Shown here in pieces: positions 56,584 through 64,000 of a DNA stretch of 64,000 nt. Source of the DNA: JAWKNZ01 sp041391425 (lineage in GTDB: Bacteria > Bdellovibrionota_B > Oligoflexia > Oligoflexales > JAWKNZ01). The position numbers and the translations under genes are program-made. The notes under the pieces were generated by a model. The model was not told where the DNA came from, did no database searches, and was given only the letters and a program-made list of their open reading frames with translations. The DNA is taken from positions 355,443-419,442 of the forward strand of contig JAWKNZ010000005.1 in the NCBI GenBank assembly GCA_041391425.1. Direction: 5' to 3'. Position 1 is the first letter of the stretch. Every line of letters begins with the position of its first letter.

Positions 56584-57013
56584 AGCCTCCTCAAAATTCG
56601 TTAAGTGACGACTCTAAACAGAGGTACACGCTATTGTTGTTATCAGCAATGCAAGTATTGTTTAAAGTCACCAAGAGTAAAGCATATTTCATACCAAATA
56701 GAAATAGATTCTTGAAGTGATTGAGCTTAAAGAAATTAGAAAAAAACGATCAAAAAACATACAGAATTCAAGGGATCATAAAGTTATAAGAACACCGCAT
56801 TTTGCGCGATATGCTACTAACTATCAAATTGTTTTGATATTTTAAATCCTATCAATATCGAAGGGTCTAAAAGCTAAGGCTATTTCTATGACGAATCAGT
56901 GACATGACTCATTTTAACTTGAGTAATTAACCAAAGATTTAATTTAGGCAAACACTTAGAAAGCATCAAGAGATGAGGCCCATATAAACTTGAATAATTA
57001 GCCAATGATTTAA
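56584..57013. other. Gap with a degenerate direct repeat
   Basis: Non-coding region upstream of the FDDND gene. The sequence AACTTGAGTAATTAACCAAA at 56916 is repeated with changes at 56987 (AACTTGAATAATTAGCCAAT), and the second copy reaches the end of the next gene. No gene recognised. Confidence 0.4.
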
Positions 57014-57460
57014 TTAGTTAGATTGTCCAGACTCTAGTGTAGCAGCAGACTGAACCATTTCAGGATGCCAACGTAGACGTATTTTGACAAAATCATATTC
57101 CAAATCTGCTTTGGATTGAGACACTAAAGTTCCTAAAGGAGTTTTACGCTGCCCGGAGATGTCAACAGCATCAAAATCTAATTTAGTAGAAGCACCAGCA
57201 CCGGATTTAAAAGCCTTCTCTTTAGTCAATCGCTTGGCTCTCGTAGGGCTTTTATCAGAAGATTTTTTCTTATTTTTCGCTACCAGAACTTGGCCATTTA
57301 AAAGCTTAGTTCTCCCCTCTTGTGGAGGCTGATATTCAAATTGAAAACTGGAAGGCGTAAGGGCTGATGCCTTTGGTGAGATAAAGAAAATTATAATTGA
57401 TACAGTCAATCCTATACCGAAATTGAAAAAACAGAAAAGCTTTCTCTCCATACTCACCAT
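57014..57460 (-). CDS. Exported hypothetical protein
   Basis: A 148-residue product with an N-terminal membrane segment (FNFGIGLTVSIIIFFISPKASA) that probably acts as a signal peptide. The mature part is rich in Lys, Ser and Gln, with KNKKKSSDKSPTRAKRLTKEK in the middle, so largely disordered. A WHP motif lies near the end (RLRWHPEM). GGAGGGG lies eight bases before the ATG. No family recognised. The far end of the gene touches a degenerate repeat. Confidence 0.55.
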   Translation of the reverse strand: MVSMERKLFCFFNFGIGLTVSIIIFFISPKASALTPSSFQFEYQPPQEGRTKLLNGQVLVAKNKKKSSDKSPTRAKRLTKEKAFKSGAGASTKLDFDAVDISGQRKTPLGTLVSQSKADLEYDFVKIRLRWHPEMVQSAATLESGQSN

Positions 57461-57790
57461 AATAATTTCCCCTCCAATTAACCGAACCCTCTATCGGCAT
57501 TTTACAAAAAATCTTTAGTAAATTCACCTATCATGTGCTTTTGAGGATTCGCCACTACAGACTTTACTAGGCAAAACGTACCCAAACCAAAGAGAATAAT
57601 TTGAGTATAATATAAATAGAGTCTATCTGCTCAACGCGATGGCTAAGCTTAGCTATTAACGGGAGCAAAACCTATGATAGCAAGGCGCAGAGGAACGAGC
57701 AGCACAGTGTACATATGGGCACATGAGCAGCGCAGAGGCAAAAGCAACGCAGCTATCATAGGTTTTGCTCCCGTTAATAAGAGGATAAAA
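57461..57790. other. Divergent gap with repeat B2
   Basis: Non-coding region between the hypothetical gene and the TolB-like gene. The right half is repeat B2 (57653-57780), which ends at the ribosome site of the TolB-like gene. The promoter of that gene must lie left of or inside the repeat. Confidence 0.4.
57653..57780 (+). repeat. Palindromic repeat family B, copy B2
   Basis: Ends CTATTAACGGGAGCAAAACC and GGTTTTGCTCCCGTTAATA are near-perfect inverted repeats of about 27 bp. The core (GTGTACATATGGGCACATGA) matches copy B1. The right end directly abuts the AGAGG ribosome site of the TolB-like gene. Confidence 0.7.
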
Positions 57791-58732
57791 ATGTATAAAA
57801 ATTTGATATTCATACTCACAATTTTTTTTACCTCTCAAGCTTCCGCTATTAGCTTGGCTCCCAAAACACAGGCTTGGCTTCGTCTAAACTCTAGTGCATC
57901 ACAAATGAAGCTCTCTCCAAATGGTTTATTTATCGCATATACAATAAACCAGGGAAAAGGTTTAAATATTATTAAAATTAGTAGCAGAAAAATCTGGAAT
58001 ATTTCCAAAGAACAAATTGGCCCTTCTTTTTTTTGGACCCCTGACGGTGGTCGTGTTGTCTATCGCGAAATAGGAAAAACAAAAGATAGCAAAGTTGAAA
58101 GTATAGTAAAGATATTTGATACCAAACTTAAAAAATCGATCATAGCAGATCACTATCCTCATACTACTGGGTTTTTGACGTTTGATCCCAGAGACCAGAA
58201 AATTTTCTTAATGCACGAAAAGGGCATTCATAGCAAAAGACTCGATTTTCCAAATAGCAGGCTTGCCCGATGGCAACTCGCTCAAAAAAATAAAATAGGC
58301 ACTTGGATAGCAACCCAAAATGGTATTTTATGGGTAACTCAAAGAGGATTGTCCATGAGACGGATGGATGACGATGGCTCACCAATTGAATCCTTTGATG
58401 TTTCTCCAGATGGGCAATCTATAGCATGGGCAACTCAGAAAGGATTGGTCTATACAAGCACCGGAGGAAGCAATCCGATTTCATTAGGATACGGACGCGA
58501 TCCTGATTGGCATCCTCGTAAGCAACTTTTAGTATATGCCGGAGCTAGAATGCTTGGCTCAAAAGCAATCGACTATGATATAAAAATGGTTGACCATCTT
58601 GGCCGCTCTCGCTGGCTCACTAAAACTCAACATTCTCAAGAAAGATGGCCGCAATGGGAAATTAATCATGACGGAATCATTTATACTAAAGACAAAACTA
58701 CTGACCTGTACATTATGGAATTTCGACCTTGA
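57791..58732 (+). CDS. Exported TolB/WD40-like beta-propeller protein
   Basis: From the ATG at 57791, which follows AGAGG, the protein has about 313 residues with a signal peptide (LIFILTIFFTSQASA). It shows repeated TolB-like units: MKLSPNGLFIAYTINQGKG, FFWTPDGGRVVYREI, FDVSPDGQSIAWATQKG and PDWHPRKQLLVYAGARM. This builds a beta-propeller used for protein contact, as in TolB or peptidase-linked propellers. The in-frame stretch upstream is repeat B2, not coding. It overlaps the next gene by four bases (TTGA). Confidence 0.75.
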   Translation: MYKNLIFILTIFFTSQASAISLAPKTQAWLRLNSSASQMKLSPNGLFIAYTINQGKGLNIIKISSRKIWNISKEQIGPSFFWTPDGGRVVYREIGKTKDSKVESIVKIFDTKLKKSIIADHYPHTTGFLTFDPRDQKIFLMHEKGIHSKRLDFPNSRLARWQLAQKNKIGTWIATQNGILWVTQRGLSMRRMDDDGSPIESFDVSPDGQSIAWATQKGLVYTSTGGSNPISLGYGRDPDWHPRKQLLVYAGARMLGSKAIDYDIKMVDHLGRSRWLTKTQHSQERWPQWEINHDGIIYTKDKTTDLYIMEFRP

Positions 58733-59658
58733 GTATCTTCGCTTCAGTACTTCTTGCTATAAACAGTTCACTTATTGTGAATGGCCTAAGTGAACCACAA
58801 CGAAAAGAAATTCTAAAACCATATTTTCAACCACAATTTGGTGAAGTGCTAGATATCGATCTGACGTCATTGACGAAAAAAAACAAAAAAAATAATCCAG
58901 AACACCTAAAAGGTTATATTAAAGTCTCCCCTCCAGCCGGCACATGTTTTACAATTACCAGAAATATTAATATCCCAGATATTCGAATATGCAAAACACA
59001 AATCGTAAGATTTCAATTGCAAGACCTAGATTTAACTGGTCGCCTAACGTGGAAAATTGATACTGGTGAATCTGATATCGGTACCTATGTTTCTTGGCCT
59101 ACAGTTATTAGTATTGGAAAAGTAGTAGACTTAAATATGGAGTGGCCAGGCCTAGCAAAAACTGTCTTCATAAATAAATGCCTAGCCCAACATACCCCGT
59201 CGGAAGGCCGGCTTATTTATCTATATTTTGTGACAGGAGAGAGATGGAAGATCCGCCTACCAGATACTGACACAGCAATTGAGCAACTAGATGAGGTACC
59301 AAACGTATTCCAGACTCACAAAATCGTTGAAAAACAGGGTGTAAACGAAAAAAAATCGGGACAATCAAAAAGAATAAGAGCTCAGTTAGTTTATGAGTCA
59401 GACAAAGAAAAATACCAAAAGAGACAGTGGGTTCCAACTTGGCAAACCCATCCACGGGACGCTTACTCAATGAGTGCGGATGGGTTTTTTCCTAATGGCA
59501 GCACAACCCCAGGATTAAGAGGTAAATGCCGCTATAGGTACGATGAGTATCGCACAGACGCACAATCAGGCTCCTTAGAATGCCATGATGTCAACTCATT
59601 TAAATGGGTTTATGTGCCAGTCCCATGCATAACCGATCTAAAGTTCGGCAATAAGTAG
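58729..59658 (+). CDS. Exported hypothetical protein coupled to the propeller gene
   Basis: A 309-residue protein starting at a TTG that overlaps the stop of the propeller gene. The N-terminus (IFASVLLAINSSLIVNG) is a short signal-like segment. The mature part is beta-rich with Cys in PPAGTCFTI, IRICKTQ and NKCLAQ, then LRGKCRYRYDEY and GSLECHDV, so disulfides are likely. The end is RWHY-poor but Trp/Pro-rich (SFKWVYVPVPC). No family recognised. It is likely to function with the propeller protein because translation is coupled. Confidence 0.65.
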   Translation: MSIFASVLLAINSSLIVNGLSEPQRKEILKPYFQPQFGEVLDIDLTSLTKKNKKNNPEHLKGYIKVSPPAGTCFTITRNINIPDIRICKTQIVRFQLQDLDLTGRLTWKIDTGESDIGTYVSWPTVISIGKVVDLNMEWPGLAKTVFINKCLAQHTPSEGRLIYLYFVTGERWKIRLPDTDTAIEQLDEVPNVFQTHKIVEKQGVNEKKSGQSKRIRAQLVYESDKEKYQKRQWVPTWQTHPRDAYSMSADGFFPNGSTTPGLRGKCRYRYDEYRTDAQSGSLECHDVNSFKWVYVPVPCITDLKFGNK

Positions 59659-60044
59659 TATAGCATGACGAATATTTTAATAGTACAAGACTAGCAAGCA
59701 CAACGCCTATCTACAGCAGAATACAAGTATTATACCGATCAACAATAAACCTTTTCCTTCCAGAGCTTCCCAGATTAAGTTGGACCTTCACAGAATAACT
59801 TCCAACCAAACTTCGAAGCCTACGATCTAAATACACTTGAGTCACCATATCTCATTGTTTTCTTTAATGAAATTAATATTAACTTATCAAAATATAATTC
59901 TTTCCGATTCTTAATACAACCAGATGCAAGCATTATTCTTTATGGAAGAAATTGCGCGTAACCGCACAACATTAGTAAAAAATAAAAAGGTGATCTTTAT
60001 ATAAGACAAGTTAGATTTCCAGATAAAAAACTCGGGCGCATCTT
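59659..60044. other. Non-coding gap before the barrel gene
   Basis: No gene, repeat or clear hairpin was recognised. It should contain the promoter of the outer-membrane protein gene at 60045. Confidence 0.35.
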
Positions 60045-61253
60045 ATGGATTTTTGTAATATAAAAAAAAATATTATAGTGCTGATTTTTTTTAGCAACTT
60101 GGTTTGCTTACAAAATCTTTTAGGTCAGTCAGATGCGAATACAAGTGACTCTAATGAGCAAACTGTTCTCGATGCCAGCCCATTTATGTCAGCTAGAGCT
60201 TCAGGCATGGGACAAGCTTTATCATCATTAGCAAACGGCTCCGAAGCGTATTATTATAACCCCGCTGGAATCGGGGGCCTCAACACTAGCAAAGGAAAAA
60301 AAGGGCTCCTTAGAACATTTCATTTCCCTTACATTGGTGCTGCTGCCAATGAAAATACGAAAAAACTACGGTCCGAGTTTGCAAATCAGGGAGGAGCTTC
60401 TGATAGTAGTATAGGTGAAACCATTGTCGAAGCTAATGAAGGTAAAAGGCAATATGCAAGGTTCTCAACATTATTAGATTTAACTCTTGGGCGAAGCGCT
60501 TATGCAGCATATTCTGATGTACAACTTGCTGCTATAAAATCTTCTGGATCTAGTAATTCTGAAGGTACGATTTCTTTGCAATATAAATCGACCAGTGGTG
60601 TTGGCTTCGGTTTCAGTGTGGTAGACTCTAAAGATCGATTCTACTTAGGTGCTTTTTCAAGTTATAACTCAATATCTTTAACCGATGCCGAAAAAGTTAG
60701 CTACCTCGATATTGTCAGCGTGGATCGTCGAAAGACAGTTATTTCCGATTATTCGACTAAATGGAGTGGCACTTCTTCAAACATAGGAATTATATGGGTG
60801 TTCTCAAAGACGCTTCGACCTTCCTTGAGTATTGTAGCTAGAGACATCGGAAACTCTGTATATACACGTGGAAGCGATAAATCTGATCTTAACCAAGATA
60901 CCTTACAAATAAATCAAGATTTAACCAGCGCATTTTCACTTTCACCATCAATAACAAAGGATTTCTACCTTAATTTTATTGTAGAAGGCCATCACCTCAC
61001 AGATGCTACGACGGCATTAAAAAAGAAGATGCGCTCCGGTTTAGAGCTAACCTATGGTGGTTTTGGTTCGAACTCTACCTTAGGCTTAAGGGGTGGATAT
61101 AATTCAGCTGGCGCCTCATATGGAGCAAGCATAAATATAGGACTGCTTCAATTAGAATATGCATCTGAGACAGTAGATATTGGCCTTGAAAATAAAGAGG
61201 TGACAGAGCGCCGATCATTAGCCATTTTTTCTGTAAATATGGCTAATGACTAA
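60045..61253 (+). CDS. Outer-membrane beta-barrel protein (PorV/UPF0164-like)
   Basis: A 402-residue protein with a signal peptide (IIVLIFFSNLVCLQNLLGQ). The segment SARASGMGQALSSLANGSEAYYYNPAGIGGL matches the conserved start of PorV/UPF0164-like barrels. The remainder alternates amphipathic strands typical of a barrel, with Gly/Ser turns. Probably an outer-membrane protein; whether it is a transport channel is not shown. No strong ribosome site is visible. Alone, upstream of the ccm cluster. Confidence 0.75.
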   Translation: MDFCNIKKNIIVLIFFSNLVCLQNLLGQSDANTSDSNEQTVLDASPFMSARASGMGQALSSLANGSEAYYYNPAGIGGLNTSKGKKGLLRTFHFPYIGAAANENTKKLRSEFANQGGASDSSIGETIVEANEGKRQYARFSTLLDLTLGRSAYAAYSDVQLAAIKSSGSSNSEGTISLQYKSTSGVGFGFSVVDSKDRFYLGAFSSYNSISLTDAEKVSYLDIVSVDRRKTVISDYSTKWSGTSSNIGIIWVFSKTLRPSLSIVARDIGNSVYTRGSDKSDLNQDTLQINQDLTSAFSLSPSITKDFYLNFIVEGHHLTDATTALKKKMRSGLELTYGGFGSNSTLGLRGGYNSAGASYGASINIGLLQLEYASETVDIGLENKEVTERRSLAIFSVNMAND

Positions 61254-61632
61254 AGGTTTATTACGCTATAAAATTCAATGATATTTCTTTCATACCCTCA
61301 TTAAAGATACCGCTAAGATATCAGCCTTAACCTACCGTCAATCTGTGAAAAAGATTAAGCATAACTGGTCAAGCTTGACGATAAGCATCAACAATACATA
61401 CAATTTTAAAAAAAAGTATTGTTAAATCAGTTTCTTGCTCATCATAACCGAACGATAGCGGTGCACCTCCAAAATTAAACCTATACTGCATTAAAAGGTG
61501 TCGAATCGCTGACATTCAAGGTCTTGATGGATTTCCGCATGGATAAGCAGTGACATCCAAAGAGATATCATGCTAAATTTGACCTACATAAAAGTTAATA
61601 GAATAAACCAATCCAAGAAAATCGAGACGTCA
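61254..61632. other. Gap before the ccm operon
   Basis: Non-coding region presumably containing the ccm promoter. No repeat or hairpin recognised. An in-frame extension of ccmA into this gap (from 61570) does not resemble the protein family. Confidence 0.35.
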
Positions 61633-62262
61633 ATGTTATCTATAAAATCCCTCAGCTTTGCATTTCAGCATCGTCCACTTTTCAAGGAAATAAATTTTGA
61701 CCTAGTACCAGGCAAATTAGTACATTTAATCGGAGAGAACGGTACTGGTAAATCAACGTTTTTATCACTTATAGCAGGATTTAGAACCCCTAATGAAGGG
61801 AGTATTTCTTACTTTAATGATAAAGGGGAAGAAGTCGATGATCGCAGAGTATATATAGAATACCTTTCTGCGGAAGCTAATGGGCTATACACCAAAATGG
61901 ACGCAACACAAAACTTAACATTTTGGTCCAAGCTAAGAGGACACAAATACTCTACCCAGCAAATGGTCGAAGAACTAAAAAAATGGGGATTAGGACACCC
62001 CCTAGTTAGAACAAACTTTGCAGTGGAAAAATTTTCAACTGGAATGAAACGCCGGCTAGCACTCGCTCGGCTTAACTTGTCTGCCTGTCCGTGTTGGCTA
62101 TTAGATGAACCCATTTACGGGCTGGATACAAAGGGGATAGACCTATTCAAAAGCGCAATATTGAATCACAAAGAGTCTGGTGGTATGGCCTTTATAGTTA
62201 GCCATGATACCTATCCTCTTAAAGAGCTTATAGACGAAAAAATTGAGATTGGAGCTAAGTAG
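61633..62262 (+). CDS. ccmA: Cytochrome c maturation ATPase CcmA
   Basis: From the ATG at 61633 the ABC ATPase has about 209 residues. It has Walker A (GENGTGKST), a signature FSTGMKRRLALARL (a variant of the usual LSxGQ) and Walker B with CWLLDEPIYGLD. It powers CcmB/C in heme handling for cytochrome c maturation. An upstream start at 61570 is unlikely because it adds a non-family extension. Six bases separate it from ccmB, so it begins the operon. Confidence 0.88.
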   Translation: MLSIKSLSFAFQHRPLFKEINFDLVPGKLVHLIGENGTGKSTFLSLIAGFRTPNEGSISYFNDKGEEVDDRRVYIEYLSAEANGLYTKMDATQNLTFWSKLRGHKYSTQQMVEELKKWGLGHPLVRTNFAVEKFSTGMKRRLALARLNLSACPCWLLDEPIYGLDTKGIDLFKSAILNHKESGGMAFIVSHDTYPLKELIDEKIEIGAK

Positions 62263-62268
62263 TTTATA

Positions 62269-62961
62269 GTGAACACTATTTTTAAGAATCAATATTATCT
62301 TATCTTAAAGCATGGCATTAAAATGGAGCTAGCGGACAAAGAACGCCTTATATCTCCAATCCTTTTTGCTACTACAATGTTAATACTCTTCGCCTTTGGA
62401 ATTGGCGAAACTAGTGAAGATCTTATTATCAAAATTTTTTTAGCACAGACGTTTCTCACCCTTTTATTTTCTCTACAGATTACATTCGCAAGAATATTTG
62501 ACCCAGACGAAAAAGATAAGGTATTTCAATTATTGCAATGCTATCCTATTAATCATGCTGCCTGGTTTTTGGGAAAATATACGCTAGTTATTTTAGTAGG
62601 AAGCTTAGTTTTGGTACCAACCATGCTACTTGCAGGTCTGCTCAATCACAACCCAAAGGCTCCCTTATTGACTCCAGAAATTTTTTTAATTGCCTTTCTA
62701 GCTTTAGCGGGGTTGGCATCAATTGGTGTATTATTATCAGCCATGACGCTCAAAGCTTCTGGACGTGAAGTTTTGTTTCCTTTGATTTACTTCCCACTTT
62801 CGACTCCTGTACTTTTAGCGGCAATTCAAAGTTCACAAGTTTTGCTTTCAGGTAACAATTCGGACATCCTTTGGCAATGGGTTGGCCTATTAGTTTGCTT
62901 TGATGTAATATATGTTACTCTTGGTATCCTTTTGTTCGGCGAGCTTGCAGGTTCCGAATAA
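62269..62961 (+). CDS. ccmB: Cytochrome c maturation membrane protein CcmB
   Basis: A 230-residue membrane protein with six hydrophobic segments. The N-terminal KMELADKERLISPILFATTMLILFAFGIGE and the LLQCYPINHAAWFLGKYT segment match CcmB. It forms the transmembrane part of the CcmAB transporter that helps release holo-CcmE. GTG start. The downstream ccmC gene begins 30 bases later. Confidence 0.85.
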   Translation: MNTIFKNQYYLILKHGIKMELADKERLISPILFATTMLILFAFGIGETSEDLIIKIFLAQTFLTLLFSLQITFARIFDPDEKDKVFQLLQCYPINHAAWFLGKYTLVILVGSLVLVPTMLLAGLLNHNPKAPLLTPEIFLIAFLALAGLASIGVLLSAMTLKASGREVLFPLIYFPLSTPVLLAAIQSSQVLLSGNNSDILWQWVGLLVCFDVIYVTLGILLFGELAGSE

Positions 62962-62991
62962 AATTTGATTATTTATGGAAGTGGGAGCCTT

Positions 62992-63693
62992 ATGATAATT
63001 CTCGATAAGAAGCAGCTAATCACGGGGTGCATCTTCTTTGTAATGTTAATGCTTGCATGGTATTGGAGTCTTTTCGTTGTAACGACTGAGGAGCATCAAG
63101 GAGACGTCTATAGGATCATATACCTCCATGTACCTAGTGTATTTACGGCCTTTCTTTCAGCATTCATACTGCTGTGCATGAGCATATTGGGCTTATGGAA
63201 AAAATCTTATAAAAGCGTACAAGTTGGACTAGCCTCAGCCGAAGTTGGTTTATTATTCACTTTTTTAGGCCTAGCAACAGGATCTATTTGGGGCAAGCCG
63301 ACCTGGGGAACTTGGTGGACTTGGGACGCAAGGTTGACCACTACATTTATTCTAGCCTTGCTCTATTGTGGTTATATTCTTTTATGGAATTCGGTACAGT
63401 CAAACCTCATGCGCATCAAAGTTTGCTCTGTTCTAGGTATCATGATAGCTGCAAATATACCCATCATATATAAAAGTGTGACATGGTGGAGAACTTTGCA
63501 TCAACCGCCAAGTATTTTCCGCAGGGGTGGCTCTAGTATGTCTCCTGAGATTCTTAGCTTACTCTTAATTAATATTGCTATAATGCTTGCAATCGGAATC
63601 TGGTTAATTATACAGCGTTATAAAAATATAACACTTGGAGAAGACTTAGAAGAAGAGTCTTATTTACAAATACGCCAACAAGAGGGGGGCTAA
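62992..63693 (+). CDS. ccmC: Heme-handling membrane protein CcmC
   Basis: A protein of about 233 residues from the ATG at 62992, which follows GGGAG; an in-frame TTG at 62965 is less likely. It has six membrane segments and the tryptophan-rich heme motif GTWWTWDARLTT. A His in RIIYLHVPSVF and another in WWRTLHQP are the probable heme ligands. CcmC loads heme onto CcmE on the periplasmic side. Confidence 0.92.
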   Translation: MIILDKKQLITGCIFFVMLMLAWYWSLFVVTTEEHQGDVYRIIYLHVPSVFTAFLSAFILLCMSILGLWKKSYKSVQVGLASAEVGLLFTFLGLATGSIWGKPTWGTWWTWDARLTTTFILALLYCGYILLWNSVQSNLMRIKVCSVLGIMIAANIPIIYKSVTWWRTLHQPPSIFRRGGSSMSPEILSLLLINIAIMLAIGIWLIIQRYKNITLGEDLEEESYLQIRQQEGG

Positions 63694-63695
63694 CA

Positions 63696-63857
63696 TTGTT
63701 TCAGGGAAATACCGATCCTTATCCATATATAGTAGCCGCCTATATGGTTGGCTTTCTGAGTATAGCCGGTTACACAGCATGGCTAGTGATCAATCGGTAT
63801 AAAATTAAAAAGCTTCTCAATGTTCTATCTAAAGGTATACAAAATGAAACGAAGTAA
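63696..63857 (+). CDS. ccmD: Cytochrome c maturation protein CcmD
   Basis: A 53-residue protein with one membrane segment (YIVAAYMVGFLSIAGYTAWLVI) and a basic tail (NRYKIKKLL). TTG start with AGGGGGG upstream. CcmD helps CcmC/CcmE interaction. It overlaps the ccmE start by 14 bases. Too short for many annotation cut-offs but clearly supported by position. Confidence 0.8.
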   Translation: MFQGNTDPYPYIVAAYMVGFLSIAGYTAWLVINRYKIKKLLNVLSKGIQNETK

Positions 63858-64000
63858 AAACAAAAAATGGATAATTGGTGGGAGTATAATCATTATTGCG
63901 ATCATCGCAATTTCCTTTTTATCCTTAGGGGACAATATAGTTTATTTTTATACACCTGAAGAAGCTGTAGCGAAAGCTAGTGAACTGCAAGAAAAAAATA
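63844..64000 (+). CDS. ccmE: Heme chaperone CcmE (5' end, cut by the window)
   Basis: The reading frame starts MKRSKNKKWIIGG and continues to the window edge without a stop (52 residues). It has one membrane segment (SIIIIAIIAISFLSL), then YFYTPEEAVAKASEL, typical of CcmE. The heme-binding His lies beyond the window. It follows ccmD with an overlap and completes the A-B-C-D-E order. Confidence 0.87.
   Translation, partial: MKRSKNKKWIIGGSIIIIAIIAISFLSLGDNIVYFYTPEEAVAKASELQEKN

Noticed and set aside
57674..57790. N-terminal extension of the propeller gene
   Set aside because: The extra 39 codons are repeat B2; the ATG at 57791 has its own AGAGG site and a proper signal peptide.
1..64000. tRNA, rRNA or CRISPR array
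   Set aside because: No cloverleaf-type sequence, rRNA segment or evenly spaced repeat array was seen on either strand.

Overview
The window looks like chromosomal DNA of an AT-rich Gram-negative bacterium, most likely a member of the Bdellovibrionota/Oligoflexia or a near relative (inference). Supporting signs are a TIGR02147-type regulator, a bactofilin, cytochrome c maturation genes, an outer-membrane barrel protein, many exported lipoproteins with few relatives, and a RelA/SpoT-like gene of a kind I associate with predatory and myxobacterial lineages. No tRNA, rRNA or CRISPR array was recognised.

Layout. 1-3.1 kb is more GC-rich and carries plasmid or integrative-element genes: a ParB-like protein (cut by the window edge), a small gene upstream of it, a cluster of short AGTTCGTA repeats, a cation diffusion facilitator, two small related proteins, and a divergent XRE regulator facing a twin palindromic operator. 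3.1-5.4 kb holds a receiver-domain remnant, DoxX and MscS genes. 5.6-10.3 kb is a three-gene phosphorelay (hybrid sensor kinase, receiver-kinase, single receiver). 11-23 kb is rich in lipoproteins, plus a TIGR02147 regulator and an M16 metalloprotease. 23.4-29 kb is the 2-oxoglutarate dehydrogenase operon in the order sucB-lpd-sucA. 29-34.5 kb has a repeat-rich gap, a lipoprotein, a class 3 lipase, a NUDIX hydrolase and a bactofilin. 34.5-39.5 kb has rplM-rpsI, asnS and two glycosyltransferases. 39.9-41.1 kb is a decayed secreted-protein gene. 41.6-52 kb has a VWA lipoprotein, a barrel-like protein, a glycerophosphodiesterase, a broken hydrolase, a zinc exporter with dCMP deaminase, ribD, and a cysteine desulfurase preceded by the RelA/SpoT-like gene. 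52-60 kb is mostly exported proteins, including two paralogs flanking a trypsin-like protease. 60-64 kb has an outer-membrane protein and ccmABCDE, cut in ccmE.

Intergenic DNA carries at least three families of interspersed repeats. The clearest is a 183-bp near-perfect palindrome present three times at identical length; its variant copy has matched changes in both arms, and one copy supplies the stop codon of a lipoprotein gene. A second palindromic family abuts the start of a TolB-like gene, and a third lies in three gaps around 23-31 kb.

Several genes (lpd, the M16 protease, both glycosyltransferases, an alpha/beta hydrolase, one lipoprotein and a secreted protein) are broken by frameshifts, many of them explained by one missing base in an A or T run. 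Consensus errors are therefore a serious alternative to true gene decay, especially for lpd. The best candidates for new biology are the divergent RelA/SpoT-like gene next to the cysteine desulfurase, and the 183-bp palindromic element.
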